Below, piece by piece: positions 36,878 to 48,478 of a stretch of 64,000 nt of DNA. Position 1 is the stretch's first letter. Every line of letters starts with the position of its first letter. The position numbers and the translations under genes were made by a program. The notes below the pieces were generated by a model. That model was not told the origin of the DNA, did not search any database, and saw only the letters and a program-made list of their open reading frames with translations. The stretch comes from Diprion similis (taxonomy: Eukaryota; Arthropoda; Insecta; Hymenoptera; Diprionidae). The stretch covers positions 5,905,001 to 5,969,000 of the forward strand of contig NC_060113.1 of NCBI RefSeq assembly GCF_021155765.1, in the 5' to 3' direction.

Positions 36878-37470
36878 AATTGAATTATATTATTACAATT
36901 TATTGTTACAATTGTTATATGGGTTTCATACTCTTTTAAGCAATTGGACTTTTTTAGGATAATCATCTTTTATATTATATCAACTAAATGCTGTTTCATT
37001 TCAAATATAAACCACTCAATGCTGAAACATGAATTTAATTAAAACCACCTTAAATGTCTACATATTTATTATTTATATGAATATATTTTAATTTAATTAT
37101 ATTATTACGATTGTTATATATCTCTTAAACTCTTTTGAGCAACTGGACTTTTTTAGAATCATTATCCTTTATATTATTTAAACTAAATGCAGTTTTATTT
37201 CAAATGTAAATCACTCAATGCTGGAACATGAATCTAATTAAACCTACGTTAAATGTATATACATATTTATCATATATATTTATCTATATTAATTTAATTA
37301 TATTGTTACAATTGTTATATAGACCTTAAACTTTTGAGCAACTGGACTTTTTTTGAATAAACATGTTTTATATTATGTTAACTAAATGCTGTTTTATTTC
37401 AAATATAAATCACTCGACGGTTGACCACGAATCTAATTAATACTACCTCAAATATGTATACATACTTAAA
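36878..37470. repeat. Three tandem copies of an approximately 200-bp repeat
   Basis: The block containing AC(A/G)ATTGTTATAT recurs at 36908, 37107 and 37308, and GCAA(T/C)TGGACTTTTTT follows each copy by about 30 bp, then AACTAAATGC and CACTC(A/G)A. The periods are 199 and 201 bp, and the copies are clearly diverged. It lies about 800 bp beyond the splice-site-like array and is unrelated to it in sequence. Confidence 0.85.
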
Positions 37471-38822
37471 AGTTCTCGAACATTTTCGAATAGGAAAAAA
37501 AATATACTAATACATTTAAGGGGGGGGATTTTTTTTTCGCTATATTTGTCGCTCTTTTCTAATTTTCTGGTGAAGTAACTATACAACGGATCAATGCGAA
37601 ATTTTATATGAGGATTTATTTATCTTTCATCTATTCCCTGAAAAAAATAAAAATCATTTCCTCCCAAAAATATCGTTTATACACGTCTTTTCTCGAAACA
37701 GCTATTTGCAGCTAGTTTGCACGATATCAAAAAAACTATTCAACGGGTTGCCTTCAAATTTGACAAGCATGCTCAGTCGACGTCCTTCTATCGTTAGATT
37801 GCAAAAGAGCAATACGTTGGATATTTTTTTGTTTATAACAAAAAGAACGATCTATTTTGTTCGGTCAATCGATATTTTGAGTTCAAAACATCACCGGATC
37901 CGCAATTTTTTTTTTTCGCTTCATCAAACGATAGCTACATGTGTGTAAAGTAAAATGTTTTTGGGTTTTCGTTGCAGGATCAATGGTCAAATTCAAATCA
38001 TGCACACCGTCAATCAATTTGGAATCATCACGCGTCGAGAGGGGTGGGAGGCGTTTCAACTTTAAGAATATAAATTGGTTTTTTATAAAAAAAATTGCGT
38101 TAATTATGTGTAAATTCAATTTTAATGAAAAAAGAATTTTGTCCATGTTACTTAAATGGGAAACTAAAATAAAAACAGCGACCCCTTAGAGTTGAGCTAT
38201 AGGGCTCACGTTTGGTGAGGATTTTTTTTACATCAAATAGAAACATTTAAGAGGGTAAGAGTTAAAAACGTTTATCACTCTAATATACATTAATGCTCTA
38301 AGGTCTAAGCACAGTCCATACTGCGTACGTTGATGAGCAATAGCAAAAGCGAAATCCTAAGGAAAATGCACTCGGAGCACACTCAGTGTGGCTGGTTGAA
38401 AATATTTTTAGTTATTTAGTTCTGCCAGAAATACGCGCGAGAGCGCTGTAGTAACAGAACTCGATGTGATCAGTGGTTTGTTTCCACTCTACATCTAGTC
38501 TATGGATTAACTTTTTGATTCTGTAGTTTCCACAGGATTCCTGTGTAGTTTCTGTGTAGTTCTTGCAGGAAACAACGGAAACAACAGCAACCAGTTGCCG
38601 AAGCGGCAGTAACTGAGTGGATTTAGAGCGTTTTAACGTTTCAAGAACGGCGTGCCGTTGTTGCCGTCAATTGTGTTGTGCCTTTGTTAATTAATACCGG
38701 TGAATCGTGCGCTTCAAAAATTATGTCAATTATTGTTTCAATCCTGATTAAAGTTTGTTTTTGACCTTATATCGTGTGTATACTTTTCCAGAATTTAGAT
38801 ACGTAAATTAAAACTAATAAGG
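37471..38822. other. Upstream region and 5' leader of Ssrp1
   Basis: 37500-38200 has the look of dispersed-repeat sequence (short frames on both strands, e.g. 37706-37948 and 37941-38189, no family match). 38400-38822 is the likely Ssrp1 promoter and 5'UTR, without a clear TATA box. Confidence 0.4.
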
Positions 38823-41800
38823 ATGGATTTCCTCGAGTATTCTGATATTACCGCAGAGGTAAAAGGCGTCATGGTACGTAACCTTAAAAGAATTTTATGT
38901 AAATAATTTATGAATAATTGTTTTCGTTATACCCACGCAGTCAAGAAAGACATTCAAACTCCAGAACTGATGTATTAGTTTTTGGAAATATCTTAAGAAT
39001 TTATTAAACATCCGCAGATTATATCAATTTATAATCTATGTCGAAATCAAGTTAGATTCTAATTTGATTTTTATGTAATTTAACCTTTTTTTACTTCATA
39101 GTTGTTGTTAATCTGCCATAAATATTTTTTTATCAATGATTACCAGACAGACATGCAGGTAATGAGTTCGTTCTTTTGTTTGTTCACAGACTCCAGGAAA
39201 GTTGAAGTTGACCGATCAACATTTGATATTCAAAAATCAAAAAACAGGAAAGGTTGAGCAAATTTCTGGTTCCGATATGGAAATGGTCAATTACCAGAAA
39301 TTTGTCGGAACTTGGGGCCTTCGAATATTCTTAAAAAATGGAACGTTACATAGATTTCGAGGATTCAAAGATGGGGTAAGACTGCTTGTTTAAATGTTAC
39401 TGACTCGAAAATTTGTGAAAAAAGCTTTTACTACATGCGCAAATTGTCTTTGGAATTGAATATACTACGATTTTGTAATAAGCCCGGTACTAAGCGGGCG
39501 GAAAATTTTGACCCACCTGTGTGATATAAAATTAACAATGAACGAAAGCACCCTGGATCAATGTGTGAATTTTCCATATTTAGGACCAAGAAAAAATAGC
39601 CAAATTCTTTACTTCGAACTATAAGAAGGATATGTTGGAGAAGGAACTTAGTTTGAAGGGTTGGAACTGGGGAACAGCAAAATTCAATGGTTCAGTGCTA
39701 AGCTTTGACGTTGGACATCACACTGCGTTTGAAATTCCTTTGTATTACGTTTCACAATGTAATACAGGAAAAAACGAAGTTACTCTAGAGTTTCATCAGG
39801 TACAGTCCAAGATTATTAACTTAAAATTCATTTATTTGTGTATTTTATAATAGCGAGTTACATAAATGATGTCCTTGATAGTCTTATTTTTGAAGACAAA
39901 TGTTTTCTTTCTTACATTTCCCAGAACGATGACGCGCCGGTAAGTCTGATGGAAATGAGGTTCCATATCCCTATAAGTGACAGTGCTGAACAAGATCCTG
40001 TCGAAGGATTCCATCAGCAAGTGATGAGCAAAGCATCGGTCATCAGTGTCAGTGGAGATGCGATTGCTATCTTCAGAGAAATTCATTGTCTCACGCCTCG
40101 GTAAGCTTTTCAATCATCCAAGGATTTGATCTTTTGTCACAGTTTTCTAATTAAACGTTCCTATTCGTTTCCAGTGGTCGTTACGACATCAAGATATTTC
40201 AGTCTTTCTTTCAACTTCACGGTAAAACATTCGACTACAAGATCCCCATGTCTACTGTGCTGAGATTGTTCTTACTGCCTCATAAGGACAGTAGGCAAAT
40301 GTTTTTTGTTGTAAGTTTGAATGACTTGATTTATTTTGCCACGATTATATAATTTGCAGAATACTATTTGGTTATTTGAAAATATACTTGAACTAATTTA
40401 ATCGCATAAAAAAAAGTTTTTTGCTAACTCTAAAGCATTAGAATTGAATTAAATTTTAACATGTGTTTGAATTTTTTTCTTACAGGTCAGTTTAGATCCA
40501 CCTATCAAACAGGGGCAGACGCGTTATCATTATTTGGTATTGTTGTTCAGTCAAGAAGACGAAACGTCTATCGAATTGCCATTCACAGAGTATGTATAAT
40601 ATGGATGAAGTCAAAGTTCTTAACGTTGAGGTAACAATGAATTTGTCTCGGAAATCGGTGTTTCACAATTTTAGATTTGTGTGAAATGCTTTAAACCGTA
40701 ATAAAACAAAACGCAGTCGTATTTTTCACGTTAAATTTTTTTAAAGTCGCTTTAAAGCTGCAGCATAGTCAATTTTTTCAATGATTTGTTACCTTAACGT
40801 TTAAAGTCGTTAGTACGCTGTACAGAAAACAATGACTTGTATTTTCTTAGACTATCTCTTACTCTGCTCGTGCACAGTAAGAGATTGAATCTGTCAGAAT
40901 GCAAGCCACAGTAATAATTTTGTCAAAGCATTTAATTTGGGTCATTTGTTTTCTACATAAATAGTCTCGTAGTATATATAGTGTCATATAAATATTTCAA
41001 AATAGCTCGCTAACTTTGATTTTTTCTAACAGGAAGGAGCTGGAACAAAAATATAACGACAAATTAACTAAAGAGTTATCGGGTCCAACTTATGAGGTTC
41101 TTGGCAAAGTAATGAAAGCTATAAGTGTGAGAAAACTTACTGGACCTGGTGGCTTTGTTGGGTGAGAAACAATTTACAAACACTTCGAACTTGTTGAATG
41201 ATCTGCGAAAATAGTTTCAGCGTTTCACTTGTATAATTTACATATTGCATTACTTTCTGCAATTAGGCACTCAGGAACCCCTGCAGTTGGTTGTTCGTTC
41301 AAAGCTGCAGCTGGATATTTGTATCCATTAGAAAGAGGTTTCATATACGTTCATAAACCACCAATTCACATACGTTTCGAAGAAATTGCTTCTGTCAATT
41401 TTGCACGTGGCGGTGGATCAACACGATCATTTGATTTTGAAATTGAATTAACGAGCGGTGTTACTCACACATTCAGCAACATTGAAAAAGAGGAATATGC
41501 CAAACTCTTCGACTTTATTACGTCCAAGAAACTGCGAGTGAAGAACAGGGGCAAAACTGTGAGTAATTTATGACTGACGGTGAAATATTCCTGAAACATA
41601 CTTAATGTCTGCAAATTAGTATTTACTACTCCTGAACACAAAATATTGAACATTGATTGCACCAAAACAATTCTATAAATTCCATTGGAGATACTTCTTA
41701 ATAATTCTTAACGAAGAGCGTTTTCCCTGGATTGCAGGACAAACCGAAGTACAACGACGACTTTGGCAATAGCGATCAAGAAGATGAGCCCGATGCCTAT

Positions 41801-43426
41801 TTGGCAAGAATTAAAGCAGAGGTGGAAGAGAGAAGTGATGAAAATCAAGAGTCTGAGGAGTCAACCGATGAAGATTTCAATCCCAATCAGGTGACTTGTC
41901 TTTATCAATCAAAGTTTATTTTTTATGCATTATTAATTTAACATATAGGTATTACTCGTTAGTTTGCATATGCATGCATCTAATTGTCAACAATTCTCGC
42001 ATCTGTAACACGATACCCTACACAGCCACTTCTTAATCCCTTCATATAGATACTGGTCGTTTTATTTTAATCGTGGTATTTATGAAATGACTAGGATGAA
42101 AGTGACGTTGCCGAGGAATATGATAGCAACGTGAGTGCATCTGATAGCGATGCGGACTCAGATGCTTCAGGTGGAAGTGGGAAGAAAGAGAAAAAAGAAA
42201 AGAAAGAGAAGAAAGAAAAGAAGCACAAGTCTGCTAAGACTGTTGTGAGTAATAAAGTAGATTTTTTTCGTTAACTTCATCGCTTCTCTTCAGATCATAA
42301 AATTACCCCTTTGTGTTATGATTTTATCAACAGTCTGAAAAGCCACGAAAATCACGTAAACCAAAGAAGGAAAAAGATGAGAATAGGCCCAAGCGACCAT
42401 CCACTGCTTTCATGTTATGGTTGAATAGTACTCGAGAGGAGATCAAAGCGAAAAATCCTGGAATTGCTGTGACTGAAATCGCAAAGAAAGGTGGTGAAAT
42501 GTGGCGAGAACTAAAAGATAAATCTGTTAGTACCGACTTATAATATTCGATTATTGGAAGAATCAGTGAAAAGATATAACCACTGCTATCCAAATATGAT
42601 GCATTTCATACAATCGTTTACTTTTTTTTTTTACACAGGAATGGGAACAAAAAGCAGCTAAGGCAAAGGAAGATTATGCAGTAGCTATGAAAGATTATGA
42701 GGCTAGCGGCGGTGCCGCAGCCGCGAAGGCCAAAGAAAGTGGTAAAGAAAAATCAGACAAGCAAAAGAAAGAAAGTAAGAAAGAAGTCTCTCCTACTAAA
42801 CTTATGGCAGGTGGTGCTTTCAAGAGCAAAGAATATATCAGTGACGAGGAAAGCACTAGCGGTAGTGGAGATGATTCCGAAGATAAAAAGGTAAACTGAT
42901 CATTTGTTTTCCTGAATATTGGATTACCGTCTGGTTTGTATGTACATACATTTAACAAACTGACGCTTTTTCAGGGTGCTTCGGAGAAAAAAAATTCTGA
43001 CGAAAGTGAAGATGAAAAGAAGAAAGTCTCAGAGGATGAAAGTGATTCTGAGAAGAAAAAGAAAAAGAGAGGAGATAAACGACCTGCTGTAAGAATAATT
43101 TTTTTTATTTGTAATTTTATGCTGTTCAAAAATTTATTTGTGCATTGAAGCTGGTGGAAATGTTAAAACTTTTTTTGGACATTGAACAGTTTCAAATTGG
43201 AAACAAAGACAATAATGTAAGATAAGGAAGAGTCTTAAAAATCGAAAACTAAATCGGTATACATCGAGAATATTATTGAATTGATCATTCTTTTCAATTT
43301 CAGGAAACTGATGGGAAAAAAACCAAAAAAGGGAAGAAAGATTTGTCCGAAGCTGAAGGAAGCGATGAAGATTTCGATGAACCCGAAGAAAGCACCCCTG
43401 CAACAAGTGACGCAGAATCGGAGTAG
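38823..43426 (+). CDS. Ssrp: FACT complex subunit Ssrp1
   Basis: Nuclear histone chaperone that with Spt16 forms FACT, reorganising nucleosomes in transcription and replication. Fourteen exons: 38823-38873, 39190-39375, 39584-39799, 39925-40100, 40175-40310, 40486-40589, 41033-41161, 41267-41558, 41738-41890, 42095-42244, 42334-42525, 42639-42890, 42975-43088, 43304-43426. All junctions are in frame, giving 757 residues. Order: POB3-like N-terminal domain and SSrecog/PH region ([49 protein letters not shown]), second PH domain ([24 protein letters not shown]), acidic region (about 435-510), a lysine/glutamate run, one HMG box (about 550-617, [14 protein letters not shown]) and a Lys/Ser/Glu-rich tail. 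Length and order match other insect SSRP1. Low-complexity exons 10, 12 and 13 are the least certain. Confidence 0.96.
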
Positions 43427-46281
43427 TGATTGATTCCAAACTATAAAGTATGTATGCTAATGTTCTAGACCGTGTACCTGTTCTGTAACAAATTGTATGA
43501 AGTTTTTTAACCCTACACTCAGAAGATCGTCGCTTTCACTTAAGTGTTGACACCGGAATACTAATTCATAAAACATTATTGTGATCAACTGCAGCCGAAA
43601 TCTCATAGCTGTTATGTTACCCCTGCAAAAGCATTAAACTACATTGTGTTACTAGGACGTTAAAATGTCGAAAATAAATAATTACTTTTTCATTATTATG
43701 ACTAGTACAATATTATTTGATTTAATGGAGATCCAAGTTTTTCTTTGCCAATACACGTTTATGTCGATGAAGATACCCGAAATTGGGTCTTTTCGAATAA
43801 CCTTTCAGTGTGGTACTGTTATTAGTGTTTTGCGTAATGTTCTAAATTAACTTATTAGACTTTAATAATTCATTATTGTCGTCGATATGATATAGGATGG
43901 TTTTGATAATCTTTTTCGTGATTTTGGGCCTTCACAAATTGAAATAACCCATTTATTAACCCATGTGCCTAACAGTATATCGCGTTATACGTAATCTTTA
44001 CTTTATTTTATCGGCAGTTGAAAATGTTTGATCAAAACATGACGCTTTCAGACACTTTAACTTATTGTTTCAATCAAATAAGAAGTTGTTTTCATGCCAT
44101 AGTATATCAGAAAATATACAGTATACCACATATTACATATATAAACTAGGATTACTCATGATTAGTAACTTAAGAAAAATTCTGTACTGATATACTACAA
44201 TTATGTAATTTAAACATTGCTTTACTTACTTTTTTTTTTTACTTACTATTAACCTAGTATGAATAGTAATGAAACATTAATCCATCGTGTCTGCAACTTT
44301 TATGCTAAAGTTGAATTATTATCAGTGTATATAATGGAGTACAATGGAGGTAATTACGAGTGAGAAAACGTCAAAATCGTTTTTCTGTTTTCGTAAATCT
44401 CTATTTATTTAGTACATAACATCGAAACAAACTAAAAAACTATTTCAAACCATAGGTTCGTAAATGGTACGGTATAATTTGGGTTACCGCATTGAGATGC
44501 ATTTACTCCTTTATCCTTATCTTTCTTTAAATAGACAAAATTATAATCACAAGAGTTAATGTCAGAGTAAGAAACGAATTCACAAACAGGCTTTAAACCG
44601 ATATACCAATATAGCATTAAAGCGTTAATGTTTCCTTCGGTACGGAAATTATAATGAACAAACAGGCAAACCAGTTATTCAGAACGCGTTTAAACATCAT
44701 GCTGGCCATTAACTGCGTATAATCAGTTTAAAACAGTTATTTTTTTCAGTGCTTTCAAGTCTCCATGGTCTTCGCCTTTGTAAGGTCAGGTAAATCAAAC
44801 CAGGACTCCGTACATTCTTATCTTTGGTATACGTACTATTAGTTTAGCTGTTTGATCATTGTGGATCGATTCGATTCCAAGGTGATTTTTTTTGCAATAT
44901 GCGTTTCTTTTACTTTTAGAAATCAAAATGCACCCTACTTTTACCGTGTGGAGTATTCCGGTTGCAGAATAAAATTATGCCGTAAAATGAAGCGTTGAAT
45001 ATCTTCTCGGAAAATTTATCCGTATATAATAAACTTTAAAATAAAACGACTGCAAAAGTTAGTGAATTCCGACTCTGTACAGGATATCAGAAAGAGCGGT
45101 AGAAGCAGTTAGACGGTCCTTTGTCGATTTTTAAGGATTCCTTATAACCTCTGTATTTTTTCGAGAAATTATTTTGATATTTTTTGACATTCCTTTTGTT
45201 TTCAGTAGAATTCAGTGATGTTCTCCACTATTAGAGTTAGCATCTCTTCACCTTTCTTTGCAAAAATTTCTTATTTTATACACAATCTGCAGAATTTACA
45301 GTTAAGAAGAATTTCATGAATACATCTAGGTAACTGAATAAAATCGCCATTTCGTTGAACCAGCAGATATATCAGCTAAAATTTATACACGAACATTCAG
45401 CGGATCACTTCAGTGGCTCGTTAATTTGATGATGACTTTGGCCTTTCGTAAAATGATATCAATGGTTCTAATGGGTATTTTATTTTCGGAGAAGGGCTCC
45501 CATCAAAGGGCCAAAACGTCAATCTGACCGTTTGTTCATTTGGATCGAGGGCACCGAAAAAAATTGTTTTCCAGAAGAAATGCTTACATTGAAAATCATA
45601 CACTTGACGCCAAATTTTGGGTAATTTCATTCAACTTCACGTTATCGTCAGTTTCCGATTAAAAACGTTCTATGATTGACTACAATTAAGGAACGGATGA
45701 GACGATGCGATGGAAAGTTGCAATAATTATGGATCCATGGTAAAAAAAAGAATCTAGAACTCGATGAGTTGGCATTCGAAATGTATAATTGACTTGAGAC
45801 TAGGGCATGACGAAGTCGCCAAACTTCAGCGACCCGTTCTTTACAAAAATGTAGGTCGCAAATTTATGACTCGCTTATCGACAATATAAATAAATTGACG
45901 AGACGGAAACGATCTGCAACGTGTAACGGCACTCCTGATGGAAAGAACTCAATTTTCTCCGAGGCGGTTCTACGTATTCTATAGTTAAGTCCGTACGTGT
46001 ACGAGGTACGAGTGTAACGTCTCAACCGAATACAGGTTGGACGGTTCGTTTTAATCGAACTGACAAGACCTCGTTTCGGAGAAGTCACGAGAAGTTGAAT
46101 TACGCCTGTTCAACGAACGGTAAGACGGGAAGGGGACATCGCGATGTAGAGCGTCAATTCGGGTGGGACGGTGCTTCGGAACCGAATAAAGTAGTTCCAG
46201 CAGGTTGTTCCGAAAATCAGTCGTTCTGTGGATTTTACCGGCGTTGCACATACACATACCAGCAACAGAGTATAATTCACG
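43427..46281. other. Intergenic, Ssrp1 to lipase
   Basis: Ssrp1 3'UTR, about 2.4 kb of AT-rich sequence with no gene recognised, then the GC-richer lipase leader (about 45900-46281). Frames such as 46095-46451 overlap the lipase in other phases and are shadows. Confidence 0.55.
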
Positions 46282-47316
46282 ATGCGCGGTTTTTCCACCG
46301 TTTTGGTGTGGGTCATCAGTTTTGCCTGCGAACAAATTTTCGCGGCACGCGGTCCGATTCAGGACGCGATCCAGAGCGGCTTGGCCGCACAATATCGGCC
46401 GGAAAACTGCGTCTGGAGGAGAGAATTCGAGCACCGTTGTCCGGACCCTGATATCAAAGTTTATCTGCACAAATTCGAAAAGGAGAGGATAGAGTTGCGA
46501 CAAGGAATCGCCGGGTCGCACGAGTGGCTGAACAATGATATCTTCGATCCAGGTCTGGACAATGTATTCCTGATCCACGGATACAACGGAGGTGACGGGG
46601 TCATGCCGATGGCAGTTCTGAGGGACGCTTACATCCGGAACGGAAGTTACAACGTCTTCGCCGTCGATTGGGGAGCGATGGTCAAGTCACCCTGTTACCC
46701 GGCAGCAGTTGCGAACCTTCGTTTCGTCGGCAATTGTCTCGCCCAGGTTTTGAGGAACCTTCGTGACCTGGGAATGTCGGTCCCGAGGACAACCTGCGTC
46801 GGTCACTCTTTGGGGGCGCATCTTTGCGGCGTAATTGCGAATTATCTGCCCTTTCGATGGGAACGTATCGTCGGTCTCGATCCAGCGAAACCGTTGATAC
46901 CTCCAAGCCGATTGAACCGGCTCGATATGACGGACGGTAATTTTGTTCAGATGGTATACACGAATGCCGGTTACTTTGGCGTTACATCGTGGGAAGGTCA
47001 CGCCGGCCTTTGCGCAAACGGTGGCAAAGCACAGCCGTCCTGCGAGGGCGCCGAAAGGCCGGATCTCTGCAGCCACAATTGGTCGTTGTGCTACATGGCT
47101 GACAGCATAGACAGTCTCAGTCAACTATACAGTGAGCCTTGCTCCGGGCGCTGTCCACCGTCCCGTAGGATCGGACCAAGGGGTAGCAATTCGCTGGTTA
47201 TCGGACATCACACGCCCGAAACGACGAGGGGAACGTTTTGCGTGACGACCGATGATTTTCCTTATTGTCCGAAAAGTGATAACGACAGAGGCGACAAGAG
47301 GTGCTGCCAGCTGTAA
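46282..47316 (+). CDS. Secreted lipase / phospholipase A1-like, intronless
   Basis: Extracellular alpha/beta-hydrolase of the pancreatic-lipase family (animal lipase / PLA1 group). One uninterrupted 344-residue frame starts with a signal-peptide-like N-terminus (VLVWVISFACEQIF) and ends at TAA. The oxyanion strand FLIHGY is at 96-101. The nucleophile is Ser176 in GHSLGAH, with Asp200 in GLDPAKP and His265 in LCSHNWS completing the triad. Many cysteines (e.g. 242-270, 287-291, 341-342) fit an extracellular disulfide-rich fold. The segment between triad Asp and His is short, as in insect PLA1-like enzymes, so phospholipid or galactolipid substrates are as likely as triglyceride. The coding region is much more GC-rich than its flanks. 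Absence of introns suggests retroposition or ancient intron loss. AATAAA at 47964-47969 is a possible poly(A) signal. Confidence 0.9.
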   Translation: MRGFSTVLVWVISFACEQIFAARGPIQDAIQSGLAAQYRPENCVWRREFEHRCPDPDIKVYLHKFEKERIELRQGIAGSHEWLNNDIFDPGLDNVFLIHGYNGGDGVMPMAVLRDAYIRNGSYNVFAVDWGAMVKSPCYPAAVANLRFVGNCLAQVLRNLRDLGMSVPRTTCVGHSLGAHLCGVIANYLPFRWERIVGLDPAKPLIPPSRLNRLDMTDGNFVQMVYTNAGYFGVTSWEGHAGLCANGGKAQPSCEGAERPDLCSHNWSLCYMADSIDSLSQLYSEPCSGRCPPSRRIGPRGSNSLVIGHHTPETTRGTFCVTTDDFPYCPKSDNDRGDKRCCQL

Positions 47317-48478
47317 TTCGAGGATAATTTTGTTGCGAGATTTGAGCCGTAGCGATCTTAGAATTATTTCGTCCCCGCGATTATTGATCACTCTCATCGA
47401 CCACAGTTTTTTTGTTTTCTCGGTTTATTCGTAGTGGAAGAAAAACGGTGAATCATTTTATTCTGATTGATCAGAAATCACGCGGTACCGAAAGAGTGTC
47501 TGAATAATTGGAAATTGAAGAAAATTGTAGATAAAGTTAGGCTTTTTAACTTTTTATTGATTATAGTAACTATTTATTAATGTGATAGAACGACCGTACA
47601 GACAGCTAATATTACTAGTCTTCGGATTTTTAAATAACTTGAAGTAGCGAAGCTTGAAATAATGTCGATTTATTTTCATTATTATCTCAGGACTCCGTTT
47701 ATTAGATGGGTGTGTGTATGCTCGTTAAAGGTTTGAACCAGACTTCTTGTCGCCAGGAGGCTCGACGTTTGAAATTGCCTCGAATATTTATGTGGTACAC
47801 TAAAGGGCTTACATTATACATATACGGTTTATATGTGTTGGTTAGATATAGGTAAAAGGAGTACACATATAACAAAACTGACTATATTTTAACAACTAGA
47901 GATGTAACTGTTCTGTATATTTGCGTTTACATTCCGTGTAAGGTTTAAAACTTATTTAAGTACAATAAAGTTATTTATAGGTACAGTGATTAACTGTAAA
48001 ATATTTTGAAAACTTAGGTGAAATTAAAATAATATTTTAAACAGTGAAAAATACTTCCTAGTTCAACCCGACTGGGTTTTGTCCAAAATATATACTTTTT
48101 GTATCACACATGCATGAAAAGTGTGGCTTTGCCTGGTCATCAGTTACGTTATCGTCATGATCACTCCATTGTCTTTTATCATACGTAATACTAACTGGTA
48201 ACTTACTCCTGAAGAGTGTATTTATACAAACTAAACTTACGTTTGATAATGAATGTGTGGCGACAAAACTTAGGGCCCGAAAAAAACGAGGTGTGAGAGT
48301 TGAAACTTGTTGAAATATTGAAGGTGAGTTCAGTGTGTTCGGTTCATTTTTACGTGCAACTCCACCTTTGACGATATTGTCTACTTGCTTGCTCAGGATC
48401 AGCATCGTGATATAACCGGACAGGAAACGACAAATATACATTCAATTATTTTTATTCATGATCACAATGATTTTATTA
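47317..48478. other. Convergent intergenic, lipase / receptor kinase
   Basis: 3' flanks of the lipase and of the receptor kinase. Frame 48058-48441 on the minus strand has no recognisable family. Minus-strand AATAAA motifs lie immediately beyond the receptor stop (48451-48478). Confidence 0.5.

Noticed and set aside
46095-46451. 118-residue ORF overlapping the lipase start
   Set aside because: Out-of-frame shadow; the lipase frame has signal peptide, catalytic triad and normal length.
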